From Flagellimonas amphidinii (GTDB lineage: Bacteria > Bacteroidota > Bacteroidia > Flavobacteriales > Flavobacteriaceae): 64,000 nucleotides of DNA. Positions 37,014 through 45,917 of this stretch are shown piece after piece. The position numbers and the translations under genes are program-made. How positions within the stretch are numbered: the stretch's first letter is position 1; each line of letters opens with the position of its first letter. The DNA is taken from the NCBI RefSeq assembly GCF_013090115.1, contig NZ_JABFNN010000039.1, forward strand, positions 434,001 through 498,000. The letters are read 5' to 3'. The notes under the pieces were generated by a model. The model saw only the letters and a list, made by a program, of their open reading frames with translations, ran no database searches and had not been told where the DNA came from.

Positions 37014-37326
37014 AGTTGATTATTTCCAGGTTATTTAACTCTTCTTTGTGTCCTATAAAACCCTAAGAAACGGGACTATTAAAAAAGACCCTACATGGGA
37101 CCCATTCTTGTTCGGCAAATTCATTTTACACTTTTGTCATCTAAAACGGCCGATTTAAAGAACAGCGTTCTAGAACTTTTCAAAAATGGAGTATGTCTTT
37201 TAAAATGTTCTTTTTTAGGGTCTAAACAAAATTTAAGATTTTATCATTGTGTATAAAGCAGTGCGTGTGACCAATTTTGTTCTTTCCGCTCATTTGTTAT
37301 AGCCATATTAGCAGTAGTATTCCCTT
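37014..37326. other. Intergenic region with ACGGCCGAT motif and a GTTCTAGAAC palindrome
   Basis: No gene supported over about 310 bp. It holds AACGGCCGATTTAAAGAACA (37145-37164), related to motifs at 39421 and 46404, and a perfect 10-bp palindrome GTTCTAGAAC (37167-37176). Confidence 0.5.
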
Positions 37327-38133
37327 CTAAAATAACTTTTCCTTTTTATAGAAAATGCAAATTCCAATTATAGCTAATCCCATTGCGAATACATAAGCGG
37401 CCAAACCAATATTGTTAACTTGTGTGTCATATCCCTTTTCAACTATTACTTCCCATATGCCCGGTCTGCCTTTAAACCCAAATGCCCAATTTCCGAAATT
37501 AAATGCGACATGAAGTCCTAAGGGTAAGGCTAATCCTTTTGTTTTTAATGCTGCCAAACCAAATAAAATCGCTCCGGTGCCAGAACCTATTATTGCGTTT
37601 TGCCATGTCATTCCACCAAATAGATGTTCAATAACAAAGATTGCGGTTATAATAATCAATGCTAAAAAAGGTGTCAAGGAATAACTTAAACTTCTTAAAG
37701 AGTAGGAGCGAAAAACTAATTCTTCTCTGCATCCGACAAATATATATAAGAGTAAGATTAATAATATTTCGGTCATAGTTATTTCGGGAACGAAGTTCAA
37801 TTGAAGATGACCAAAACTTAATGTTATCATTACTTGCATGATTGCTATTGATAAGCCAATACCAAAGCCAATAGAAAAACGTGGAGCACTCTTTTTACTA
37901 GGAACAATCCCCACATCGTTCAACTTAAGTTTTTCCCAACGTGTAAATATTACAACCAAAAAAAAGCTTAAGATTGTTGCAATAAACATTGATAATTGCC
38001 CAGCAATATTTACTTCTGCACTTTCGGATAAAATTTCAGCAAGTATTATTACAATCAAAGTACAAGCATAAAAAAGAATTACCCTAGCTAAGGTGTGCCA
38101 TCTCTGATTTTTATTTTTTTCCTTAATAGCCAT
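37327..38133 (-). CDS. CPBP-family intramembrane glutamic endopeptidase
   Basis: 268 residues, about eight transmembrane helices. The CPBP/Abi motif is GCREELVFRSYSLRSL (Glu-Glu-x3-Arg) near residue 136, followed by the His motif FVIEHLFGG near residue 165. The family comprises membrane proteases including Rce1, and in bacteria often serves in bacteriocin maturation or self-immunity. It lies just after the integrase in element A, on the opposite strand. Specific substrate unknown. Confidence 0.88.
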   Translation of the reverse strand: MAIKEKNKNQRWHTLARVILFYACTLIVIILAEILSESAEVNIAGQLSMFIATILSFFLVVIFTRWEKLKLNDVGIVPSKKSAPRFSIGFGIGLSIAIMQVMITLSFGHLQLNFVPEITMTEILLILLLYIFVGCREELVFRSYSLRSLSYSLTPFLALIIITAIFVIEHLFGGMTWQNAIIGSGTGAILFGLAALKTKGLALPLGLHVAFNFGNWAFGFKGRPGIWEVIVEKGYDTQVNNIGLAAYVFAMGLAIIGICIFYKKEKLF

Positions 38134-38238
38134 AGAGTATTTATTAGTGACTTCGACCAGTACTTAATCCTGTTAATAGGTCAGCAAATAAAATTATTAT
38201 AGATACTACTTGCGCTTCAAATTGGAATATGAGACCTA

Positions 38239-39321
38239 TTATTTCTTAAAGTAAGTGGTTGGGTTCTCCCCAGTGAACTTTTTGAAAGCTCTATTAAATG
38301 TTGCTTTGGAATTAAAACCTGACTCCATTGCAATGCCCAGATAGTTAAGATGAGCATATTTAGGGTCGTGAATTTTTTGTTTTACTTCATCTACGCGCAA
38401 CTCGTTAATAAAATCATTGAAAGTTTTACCCAGCCCTACATTAATCGTCTGAGATAGGTCATTTATGTTAAGCTCCAGTTGATTAGCTAACTTCTTGAGC
38501 GTCAACTTTGGGTCTAGATAATACTTGTTCTTTGATACTTGTTCAAAAACCTCATTAGGGTCGTAGAGGAGGCTCTTAACTGATTTTCTGGATTTGACTG
38601 GTTTGTCAATCTGCTGAATAGAGCTGTCAACATGCCATCTATATACAAGGTAATAGATGGTAGCAGATATCCATATATATGAGAAATAGTATGTTTTTAG
38701 ATTTGCAAAGGACAGGTCAAAACTTGACAGATATAAGCTAGATGATATATAGAACAACCAACAAACAAGCATAACTCCACAAATTATATATAGAGAAATA
38801 AGCCAATTGATAGTTTCTTCAGAAATGTTGGAATAAAATCCTTCCAATCCCTTTCGATATGATTCTAAAATCCGAATGGATTTAAATATAAAAAAGGAAA
38901 AATGAATTGAGGCGGCAATGTCAATGACAAAACTCATTTGATAAAATAATTCTATATCCACTATTCCCAACTTCGATAGCAGTACGAAAAGGAAATCGAA
39001 GAGGAAAGATGGGACAAAAAGACCGTAATTGAAGCTATTATTTGTAAACTTTTTATACAGACTGCTCTGAGTATAAAGGAGAAGCAAAGGCCCCCAAGCA
39101 AACTGAAATAAAAGAGGTATAGGGAAGGTTAACCAAAATACCGGGAAAATCTCCTGAAGCGCTATTTTAATACAGGCCAGTGAGATAGAAAGCAGAAACA
39201 AACTGAATATTAATCGATTTTTACCTCGATTTTTTTTTAAAATAACAGCGAAAAAAATAAGTAGCCCGTGAACTCCTCCTAATAGGAAGATGAATTGAAA
39301 AGGGTTCAAGGAAATGTTCAT
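38239..39321 (-). CDS. Membrane-anchored AraC-family transcriptional regulator
   Basis: 360 residues. The N-terminal 230 residues form about seven transmembrane helices (ISLNPFQFIFLLGGVHGLLIF onward). A C-terminal AraC helix-turn-helix pair covers about 260-360 (LTLKKLANQLELNINDLSQTI; GIAMESGFNSKATFNRAFKKF). Signals sensed in the membrane could be transmitted directly to DNA. It lies between the CPBP gene and the FtsX permease, both on its strand, and may control one of them. Element B encodes a protein of the same plan. Confidence 0.88.
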   Translation of the reverse strand: MNISLNPFQFIFLLGGVHGLLIFFAVILKKNRGKNRLIFSLFLLSISLACIKIALQEIFPVFWLTFPIPLLFQFAWGPLLLLYTQSSLYKKFTNNSFNYGLFVPSFLFDFLFVLLSKLGIVDIELFYQMSFVIDIAASIHFSFFIFKSIRILESYRKGLEGFYSNISEETINWLISLYIICGVMLVCWLFYISSSLYLSSFDLSFANLKTYYFSYIWISATIYYLVYRWHVDSSIQQIDKPVKSRKSVKSLLYDPNEVFEQVSKNKYYLDPKLTLKKLANQLELNINDLSQTINVGLGKTFNDFINELRVDEVKQKIHDPKYAHLNYLGIAMESGFNSKATFNRAFKKFTGENPTTYFKK

Positions 39322-39440
39322 AATAGCAACAATTCATTTGCGGTTAGTATATGACAAGTATAGCAGTGAAAGCCACAAACTTTCAAGTTAGAGCTTTTGC
39401 ATCAAACCACGGTGCTTTTAACCGGCCGATTAATGGAACA

Positions 39441-41858
39441 TTATTCTTTTCTTAAACTCTTTAAGGGTTGAACCAAAGCAGCACCCACAGATTGATAACT
39501 GATAGTTAAAATTGCTATCAATAGAGCAATTAAACCGGCACTCACAAATACCTCCCATCCAATATCAATGCGATAAGCAAAATCCTGAAGCCAACGATTC
39601 ATCATATACCATCCCAGTGGAATGGCAACAGTGATGGAAATCAAAATTAATTTTAAAAAATCCCATGTTACTAATCTATAAATGCTACGAAACGGCGCAC
39701 CCAATACAATTCTAATACTAATTTCTTTTTTTCGTTGCTCTACCATAAAAGCGGACAAGGCAAAAAGACCTAAACAAGCTACCATAATAGCAAACAAAGA
39801 AAAACCATTAAAAATGGTACCCATTCGATGTACATCTTCGTGCATTTGAGCAAATTTTTGATTTAAGAAACCGTAACTAATAGATTGGTTTGGAACATTC
39901 CTATCCCATATTGCAGTAATAGATGACAAAGCTTCGTTCACGTTCTCGGCGCTAATTTTGATAGCTAAAGTGTTTGGATTATTCCCGATGAAAATAGCTA
40001 AGGGAGAAATATTCTCTTTTAAGGATTTGAAATGAAAATCTTCGATGACTCCAACTATCTTATATTGCTGATAATTATTGTCGATCTCTTTTCCCAAAGG
40101 ATTTGCAAGACCCAAATCATGAACCATTTTTTGATTTACTATGATTGAATTGACCGAATCCATGGCAAATTCCTTTGAAAAATTACGTCCTTCCACTATT
40201 TTCATGCCCAAGGTATTGATGTAGTCATAGTCAACCCTCCATGTTTGGCTTAGAACACCACGGTTTTCACTTCCTTCCCCTATATTCCTAAAGGTGGTCT
40301 GGTTTCTTCTAGATCCATCTACAGGGAGGAAATCACTTTTTGAAACGCCCTCGACTTGGGGCAATTGTAATAACTGTTGTTTAAAGTTGTCTATTTTGTT
40401 ACCTAATATGTTCGTACTTTCCAATACTACTACCTGTTCCTTATCATAACCTAATTCTTTGTTCAATATAAAATCCATCTGGTTATATATAACTATCGTT
40501 CCAATAATTAAAATTACTGATGTAGTAAATTGAAAAATAACAAGACCACTTCTAAATTTTCCACTTTTGCCACCGGTGCTCAAACTACCTTTGAGAACAC
40601 TTACAGGTCTAAATGCCGATAGATAAAAAGCAGGGTACAACCCAGCAATTAAGCCAATGATTAAAGAGCAAATTAAAATGGTAGGGAAGAACCACCAATC
40701 CGCCCAAGGCATTTCAAGATTTTTTGAGGCAATAGAGTTAAAAGTGGGAAGTAATATCCATGCTGATAAAACACCGAACATGAAAGATATAACACTGAAT
40801 AAAACGGATTCTGTAAGAAACTGAGTAATAAGGTTACTTTTAAAAGCTCCTATCGTCTTTCTCAGCCCGACTTCTTTTGCTCTATTGGCTGATTTCGCGG
40901 TTGACAGGTTAATAAAATTAATACACGCCAATAATAGAATAAATCCCGCGATTGCTGCAAAAAGCCAAACAAATTGCAAGTCCCCATGTTTGAGTCCATC
41001 CTGCATTTCAATGTCGGACTTTAAATGAATATCGCTTATCGGCTGTAATTTATATTCTATTGTTTTCAATACTTCAATAAAAGAAGCGTCCCGGCCTCTT
41101 TGAATTTGAGCGGGTATCACATATTTTTCTAGAATAGAACGCATTTTGGTTTGCAACTGGGCAACACTACTTTTACCGTCTAGACTCAGGTAGGTAAAGT
41201 AATTTGTACTGGTCCAACTAATATTGGAATCATTGATAGGCAATATAAAATCAAAGTTTAAATGTGAATTAGCCGGAAAATCCTCCATGACTCCTGCAAT
41301 CGTATAGGGATTTGAGGAATTATCATCTAAAATTAAATTCTTTCCCAATGCATCTCCGTTCGGAAAATATTTGGCCGCTTTTGATTCGGAGATTACAATG
41401 TTTCTAGGGCTTAATAGAGCATCGCTTTCGGAACCTTGTATTAAGGGTATATCCAAAATTTCAAAAATGCCTTGGTCGCCAATCAAGAAACCTTCCTCAA
41501 ATATATTTTGAGAATCCCCCGATTTTCTAAATACCCGTTTACCGCCGGATGAAAGCGGAGAACCATAGATTTTACCAGCATTCTGTACTTCTGGAAAATC
41601 TGCTTTCAGGGTTTCGGCAAGTAGTAGGGGGAAATGTGTACTTTTTTTAGTTTCCCCTTCTATTTCTGCCTCAAGAACGACTCTGTATATATTATCTGCA
41701 TTTTTATAATGCCTATCGTAACTCAATTCATCTTTGATAAAAAGAGTAATTAGAAGACAAGCCGCTATACCAAGGGCAAAACCACCAACCTTTATGGTTG
41801 TGATAGCTTTCTCTTTTTTTATACTTCGCCAAGCTACTTTAAGATGATTTTTGAACAT
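39441..41858 (-). CDS. FtsX/MacB-type ABC transporter permease
   Basis: 805 residues with two copies of the MacB periplasmic core plus FtsX membrane module: helix 1 at about 20-40 (VGGFALGIAACLLITLFIKDE), helices 2-4 at about 290-400, a short helix near 430 (GLVIFQFTTSVILIIGTIVI), and helices to the C-terminus (AIMVACLGLFALSAFMVEQRKK). Such proteins export lipids, peptides or antimicrobials when joined to an ABC ATPase. No ATPase gene is present in element A, so the partner must be elsewhere or is missing. The stop is followed by an ACCGGCCGAT motif at 39421. Confidence 0.9.
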   Translation of the reverse strand: MFKNHLKVAWRSIKKEKAITTIKVGGFALGIAACLLITLFIKDELSYDRHYKNADNIYRVVLEAEIEGETKKSTHFPLLLAETLKADFPEVQNAGKIYGSPLSSGGKRVFRKSGDSQNIFEEGFLIGDQGIFEILDIPLIQGSESDALLSPRNIVISESKAAKYFPNGDALGKNLILDDNSSNPYTIAGVMEDFPANSHLNFDFILPINDSNISWTSTNYFTYLSLDGKSSVAQLQTKMRSILEKYVIPAQIQRGRDASFIEVLKTIEYKLQPISDIHLKSDIEMQDGLKHGDLQFVWLFAAIAGFILLLACINFINLSTAKSANRAKEVGLRKTIGAFKSNLITQFLTESVLFSVISFMFGVLSAWILLPTFNSIASKNLEMPWADWWFFPTILICSLIIGLIAGLYPAFYLSAFRPVSVLKGSLSTGGKSGKFRSGLVIFQFTTSVILIIGTIVIYNQMDFILNKELGYDKEQVVVLESTNILGNKIDNFKQQLLQLPQVEGVSKSDFLPVDGSRRNQTTFRNIGEGSENRGVLSQTWRVDYDYINTLGMKIVEGRNFSKEFAMDSVNSIIVNQKMVHDLGLANPLGKEIDNNYQQYKIVGVIEDFHFKSLKENISPLAIFIGNNPNTLAIKISAENVNEALSSITAIWDRNVPNQSISYGFLNQKFAQMHEDVHRMGTIFNGFSLFAIMVACLGLFALSAFMVEQRKKEISIRIVLGAPFRSIYRLVTWDFLKLILISITVAIPLGWYMMNRWLQDFAYRIDIGWEVFVSAGLIALLIAILTISYQSVGAALVQPLKSLRKE

Positions 41859-42257
41859 AATTTTTTGATTGATGGATTTCTACCTCTGAATCTCACTGTT
41901 CCAAGTTGGTTGGACTCAATTTAGGGGGAGGAAGACTTTATTTGGCATACACTATAAATATGCCAATAATTTATTTATCTAATTATCAGATATTTATAAA
42001 ATAATTTCTTTAAAGAAAATTTTGAAACTGTCTAAATACTTTACAGAAACTGTCCAATAATTTGACGCTAAGATTTACATTTGAAGTAATATGCTTCGTC
42101 CGTATCATATGAAAACTTAAGTTCCGTAAAACCAACCTTTTTTAGTCCTCCATGAACTATCCCAAATCCTTACCCTTAACTTTTGCGCATGGATCCTGTC
42201 GGGTTTTTGTAGTGTTCCGGCAGATAAGCGTACAGCAAAAACCCGATAGGGCGCAAT
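41859..42257. other. Intergenic region with a long hairpin
   Basis: About 400 bp with no supported gene. It ends in a long inverted repeat from TTGCGC (42183-42188) to GCGCAA (42251-42256); the arms share TCGGGTTTTTG. See the hairpin entry. The rest is AT-rich and holds possible promoters for the permease gene. Confidence 0.6.
42183..42256. repeat. Long imperfect hairpin
   Basis: Left arm TTGCGC-(6)-CCTGTCGGGTTTTTG, right arm CAAAAACCCGATAGG-GCGCAA. The arms match apart from one position and a six-base extra segment in the left one. It begins one base after the stop codon of the 42258 gene, so it may be a terminator; a role in transfer or replication is possible. Confidence 0.6.
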
Positions 42258-42725
42258 CTACTCCTGACGAGAAACGGAATCTTTCTTTTTGGCCCACTTT
42301 TGAAAATCCTTATAAATGATTGGATGGTCACTGAAATAGCCTCTCAGTTCGGAAATAGCCTCTTCCCTACCCTTTTCAGAAGCCTCTTCCATATTTTCCT
42401 CAAATCTTACAAAATGATATCCAAAATATCCTAGGGTCAACAAGAAGGCACCTGTTGCAATGCAACATAGTTTAATGAGCCATCTAGGAACCAGAGTCGC
42501 TGATTTTATTGTTCGATTGGTCTCCACAGTGCTCTTTTTGCAGCTGTTCAGTATCTTTTCCTGTTGCCGTAAGAAATCCTTAACGTAATAATCTATACTT
42601 GAGTAATCAACCTTTATCTTTAAGTTGTCCCATTTTTTAGAAAGGTCTTCCAGTTTTCCTATTGAACGGTTGAAACCTTCGATTTCCTCCGTCAACAGTT
42701 CCATTATTTCATCCATCTTTTTCAT
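42258..42725 (-). CDS. Membrane protein with coiled coil, near the mobilization genes
   Basis: 155 residues. The N-terminal 60 residues are charged and helical (a coiled coil by pattern), one transmembrane helix is near 86-106 (LIKLCCIATGAFLLTLGYFG), and a charged tail follows. It lies 21 bp after the relaxase gene on the same strand, so it is probably a third mobilization gene. I recognise no named family. Confidence 0.75.
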   Translation of the reverse strand: MKKMDEIMELLTEEIEGFNRSIGKLEDLSKKWDNLKIKVDYSSIDYYVKDFLRQQEKILNSCKKSTVETNRTIKSATLVPRWLIKLCCIATGAFLLTLGYFGYHFVRFEENMEEASEKGREEAISELRGYFSDHPIIYKDFQKWAKKKDSVSRQE

Positions 42726-42746
42726 AATATACTTTTTTAATGATGC

Positions 42747-43616
42747 TTATATTCCAATACCAGTCTCCAAGCCTTTTTTAATGGTTTTCTTAATTATTTT
42801 CTTAGTAAAGTGTAGGGCTATATTGGCACTCAACTCCACGGTCTTACCCATAAGTTGGATGGTATTTGAACCTTTCATAAGAATTCCTTTTTCATTATCC
42901 TTGGACAGTTGGAGGGCTAAGTTGTTGATTGACATCGAACGATGTACCTCACTGCCCTTCAGATTTTGGCCCTTGTACTCAAATCGAAACCCTTGCAACT
43001 TGTTCGATTTGTTCATATAAGGAATGACCTTTACTTTATACCTCTTCATGTATTTGATGTATTGGTCAAAATCCCTTGGTTTGTTCTCTGCCATCACCTT
43101 TTCGTGAAATCGTTTTATTTCGCTTCGTAATTTCCCTAGCTCGTTCTGCTTTTCCTGTTGCACTTCTTTTACAGTGGTCAATCCCATTTCCTTGGCAACT
43201 TCCTGGGCGGCCAGTTGGCTCCATTTTCCAATAAAATTGTCTTTGTAAGCCTTTCCGTTAAAACCGATGCGATTGACATATAAGTGAATATGGATATGTT
43301 GTTTGTCTCGATGCACAAAAGCGATGGCCTGATTGTTCCCTAATTTCATCCGTTTGATAAATCTATGGGTCAGTTCCTTAAGTCTCTTTTGACTAAGATT
43401 TTTACCATCTTCAATCGTCGGACTTAGTACGAAGCTCAGGGTATTGTTTTTACATCTTGTGTTTTGTTCTTGTATAATTTTAAACTCTTGTGTTATTTCT
43501 TTTGGTGTTAGACCAGCTACATGTTGTCTATGTATAATCTCAGCATTCTTTTCTTGGTTCCAACCATAGCCGATGGATGCCCTGGTATGTGATATGGACT
43601 TTCCCTTGCCTATCAT
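42747..43616 (-). CDS. mobA: Relaxase/mobilization nuclease (MOBP-like)
   Basis: 289 residues. The His triad is HIHIHLYVN in KQHIHIHLYVNRIGFNGKAY near residue 106. The start overlaps the mobC stop by ATGA (43613-43616). A relaxase nicks one strand at oriT and leads the strand to a conjugative pore supplied by another element. Length is near the shorter Bacteroidota mobilization relaxases; no helicase domain is present. Confidence 0.9.
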   Translation of the reverse strand: MIGKGKSISHTRASIGYGWNQEKNAEIIHRQHVAGLTPKEITQEFKIIQEQNTRCKNNTLSFVLSPTIEDGKNLSQKRLKELTHRFIKRMKLGNNQAIAFVHRDKQHIHIHLYVNRIGFNGKAYKDNFIGKWSQLAAQEVAKEMGLTTVKEVQQEKQNELGKLRSEIKRFHEKVMAENKPRDFDQYIKYMKRYKVKVIPYMNKSNKLQGFRFEYKGQNLKGSEVHRSMSINNLALQLSKDNEKGILMKGSNTIQLMGKTVELSANIALHFTKKIIKKTIKKGLETGIGI

Positions 43617-43909
43617 TTTTTGAAATTGTAAAGGTGTTTTCTGATTTCTTCTGCCAGCTGTTCCACTTCCATTGCAAGTTTGGGATTGCGTTTTTTGAAC
43701 ATATTGCCAATCCTTGTAAAGTTGTTCTTGTATTTGACCAACATGGCATAGTGTTCCAATTGCTCTTCGGTCAAACGCTCGATGATGTTATTGCCAAATG
43801 CCGAACTACGACAATATTCTGAAAGGGATATGCCCGCCCTTTGTGCTCTTTTCTTCAGCACCTTCTTTTCATAAATACTGCATCGGAATTTTATGTAGTC
43901 CCTTTTCAT
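43613..43909 (-). CDS. mobC: MobC-like relaxosome accessory protein
   Basis: About 98 residues from the ATG at 43909 (MKRDYIKFRCSIYEKKVLKK); an upstream start at 43972 would add 21 residues. It has the ribbon-helix-helix-like N-terminus of MobC proteins (RAQRAGISLSEYCRSSAFG) followed by EEQLEHYAMLVKYKNNFTRIGNMF. MobC binds oriT and helps the relaxase melt the nick region. It is translationally coupled to the relaxase. Confidence 0.85.
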   Translation of the reverse strand: MKRDYIKFRCSIYEKKVLKKRAQRAGISLSEYCRSSAFGNNIIERLTEEQLEHYAMLVKYKNNFTRIGNMFKKRNPKLAMEVEQLAEEIRKHLYNFKK

Positions 43910-44126
43910 TCTTTTCTCTTTGCAACCTTCGGGAGCAAAGCAAGATTGTCTTTTGTGGCAACAAAGACACATCTTGAATTGCCTACTAATTTCAAATTAG
44001 CAATCAATAATTCAGAACATGGTTTAAAAGGGAATTTTAACTTGGAAAGTGAGGTTCTCTTAACAAATATTCAAGAAGTATAAGGGATTTTTGGAAAATT
44101 GGAAATCATGAAGCAGCATAAGACAT

Positions 44127-44213
44127 GCGCCCTATTCCGATTTTACCAAACGCTTACCTATCTGGATACTATAAAATCGGAACAGGTTCCGGCGCAAGGT
44201 AAGTTATGGTAAG
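44127..44213. other. Candidate oriT of element A
   Basis: The non-coding stretch upstream of mobC (about 43910-44315) has nested symmetry: GCGCC (44127-44131) with GGCGC (44191-44195); TTCCGATTTTA (44135-44145) with its perfect 11-bp complement TAAAATCGGAA (44172-44182); CTTACC (44153-44158) with GGTAAG (44198-44203 and 44208-44213); and a small GGAACAGGTTCC hairpin (44179-44190). Such inverted repeats next to mobC/mobA are typical of an oriT. The nick site is unknown. Confidence 0.6.
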
Positions 44214-44315
44214 ATTTGGGGGCGGTTTAGTGGTAGTATTGCAATAAATTATTACCATACATATACCCTTACTCTTCTAGAAATTTGAAACTTAAAATAT
44301 TTTCAAAATACAGTT

Positions 44316-45515
44316 TTAATTTTCTAATTTTCTCAATTTGTCTACTTCTTCAGTAAACATTCTAGGGTTCCACCCTTTCAAAAGACCATCCAAGACAAAT
44401 GAGTCGAATAGACCAAGCCCTAGTTCAGCCCCTCTAACTAAAAAGAGAGCGGATATTGCACCGGCCAAACCAGAGATAGACGCTGCTATACCTGTTCCCA
44501 AGCCATACATACCGACTGTACGAAGTATTTTACCCTTGTTGCTTTCGAAGAAATTGTTTTTTCCAGTAATCTCATTTATATATTCTTTGGTAATTGAATA
44601 CGCATCGTCCCTGTCCGAAACTTTATGAAGCCAATTCCTGTATTCTTGTGCTATCCTTTTATCTCTTAAAAGGAAAACATCATTAAACCTAATCTCTTTT
44701 TCTAGAATGAGACTTTTTAAAGTCGGAATATTTTCAATTTGAAATATTTCAGAGTTGTTCTTTTCTACCTCTAGGGCACGTTCAATGTCTTTAACAGCAC
44801 TATTTATAAGAGAAATGTGAGCATAATTGTTATTGCTTAGTATATTAAGATCTGCCAGAACCGTAGTCGTCAAGACATCACTCCCTAATTTAAAAAGTAT
44901 TGCACGCTCCTTTAAATTCAATTGACCTGGGTCTTTTTCAAAAGGAAGGTTAAGATTTTTCAGTTTATTAGATGTATAGGCATCAATAACTATTTCAGAG
45001 GACTTTTCGGCGATATCTAAATTTGGGTACCTAAACTGTTTTAGAGCCTTTTGTTTAAATCTGGATTTGGAAGACTCCCGAAAATTAAAAGCATTAAGAA
45101 CTTTATCAATGTTAGCTTCGGTATTAAAATCTTCATCAGAATGATATCCTGTTGCCAAAGGAGGTTGTCCAAAAATGGTTGAATTATCTATAGAACGGTC
45201 TTCTTTAGCTGTTCCAGTTGAACTTACTATTATTGGCTTCCAAAGAACTAATTCAATTATATCTTTTTCTATTAATTCCTCAACCCTTACAAGACCAAGC
45301 TCTTTTATCAATAAATGCAGTCCAAGGCTAAAACGATCAATTTTTATAGCAATCTTGTCGTATAACATCAATTGTTCAAACAACTCTGCATACAACAATT
45401 GCCTTTGATTATAGTACGAATAATCCGATCCTTTGGGAATTTCCGCGATTTTGGCTACATATCTTGCAGCAAAAAGATATAATTGATCATTAAAAATGGT
45501 TCTGTCGTTAATCAC
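44316..45515 (-). CDS. Unknown membrane-associated cargo protein of element A
   Basis: 399 residues with no family I recognise. The first 320 residues are soluble, helical and charged (ARYVAKIAEIPKGSDYSYYN at the start). Near residues 335-375 a glycine-rich hydrophobic stretch (YGLGTGIAASISGLAGAISA, then FLVRGAELGLGLFDSFVL) could span the membrane twice. It sits alone between the oriT region and the right att site, facing inward, a location where cargo such as defence genes is often found. No nuclease or ATPase motif was seen, so any defence role is only a guess. Confidence 0.7.
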   Translation of the reverse strand: MINDRTIFNDQLYLFAARYVAKIAEIPKGSDYSYYNQRQLLYAELFEQLMLYDKIAIKIDRFSLGLHLLIKELGLVRVEELIEKDIIELVLWKPIIVSSTGTAKEDRSIDNSTIFGQPPLATGYHSDEDFNTEANIDKVLNAFNFRESSKSRFKQKALKQFRYPNLDIAEKSSEIVIDAYTSNKLKNLNLPFEKDPGQLNLKERAILFKLGSDVLTTTVLADLNILSNNNYAHISLINSAVKDIERALEVEKNNSEIFQIENIPTLKSLILEKEIRFNDVFLLRDKRIAQEYRNWLHKVSDRDDAYSITKEYINEITGKNNFFESNKGKILRTVGMYGLGTGIAASISGLAGAISALFLVRGAELGLGLFDSFVLDGLLKGWNPRMFTEEVDKLRKLEN

Positions 45516-45574
45516 TATTTAATAAATTAGAATTGATCATATAATTCACGACCGAATAAGCAAATATTCTAATC

Positions 45575-45594
45575 GGTGAGTAATGCGGTGAGTA
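45575..45594. promoter_or_regulatory. Element A right arm-type repeats
   Basis: GGTGAGTA at 45575-45582 and 45587-45594, again with a 12-bp period. The second ends 60 bp before the att core at 45654. Same word as on the left of element A. Confidence 0.65.
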
Positions 45595-45653
45595 TCACAA
45601 AAATAGGGGATTATATCTATTTTAAAATCAATAACTTAAACATTTAGTTCTGG

Positions 45654-45672
45654 TCCCTCTTCCTCCGCTGAG
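45654..45672. repeat. att core copy 2 (between elements A and B)
   Basis: The same 19 bases as the tRNA-end copy. Upstream bases (TGG) differ from tRNA, so this is not a tRNA copy. Confidence 0.9.
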
Positions 45673-45692
45673 AGACACCATCTCAAAACAAG

Positions 45693-45730
45693 AAACCCTG
45701 TAAATTATTGATTTACAGGGTTTTCATTTT
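45693..45730 (+). terminator. Terminator at left end of element B
   Basis: The same 13-bp stem as in element A (AAACCCTGTAAAT with complement 45711-45723), loop TATTG, followed by a T-rich run. Confidence 0.8.
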
Positions 45731-45769
45731 TTAGGGCATCAAATGACGTCATTTGAAATTATGTTAAAA

Positions 45770-45916
45770 AGTGTCCATTTCGGTGTCAATCCAAATTCTT
45801 ATTCCAACTGACACCTATCAATAATTAAAATATTGTCAGTCAGTGTATTACGAGGATAACTAATTAAATAATTTTTCCTAATTTGAAGCAAATAATCGTT
45901 TAAATAGGTGTCAGTT
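45770..45916. promoter_or_regulatory. Element B left arm-type repeats
   Basis: AGTGTCC (45770-45776) and GGTGTCA (45782-45788) have the 12-bp period; a 13-bp inverted repeat, AACTGACACCTAT (45806-45818) and ATAGGTGTCAGTT (45904-45916), flanks an AT-rich stretch and ends one base before the integrase ATG (45918). Layout parallels element A with a different word. Confidence 0.65.
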
Positions 45917-45917
45917 T

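Larger units (their letters stand above)
35524..45653. mobile_element. Element A: integrative mobilizable element in tRNA-Ser
   Basis: About 10.1 kb between two copies of a 19-bp core (TCCCTCTTCCTCCGCTGAG at 35524 and 45654). The left copy is the tRNA 3' end. It holds an intact tyrosine recombinase next to the tRNA, four repeat sites on the left and two on the right, a relaxase with MobC and a candidate oriT, and cargo genes. It has no type IV secretion genes, so it can only use the machinery of another conjugative element. Ends were set at the core repeat; the exact crossover within it is not determined. Confidence 0.88.
45516..45917. other. Junction of elements A and B
   Basis: About 400 bp with no gene. 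In order it holds: the element A right pair of GGTGAGTA sites, the middle att core (45654-45672), a terminator stem, and four element B left repeats. Each is listed separately. Confidence 0.85.

Noticed and set aside
45654..45672. A second tRNA-Ser gene at the middle core
   Set aside because: Only the acceptor and end of the T arm match; sequence upstream (TTTAGTTCTGG) cannot fold as the rest of a tRNA.
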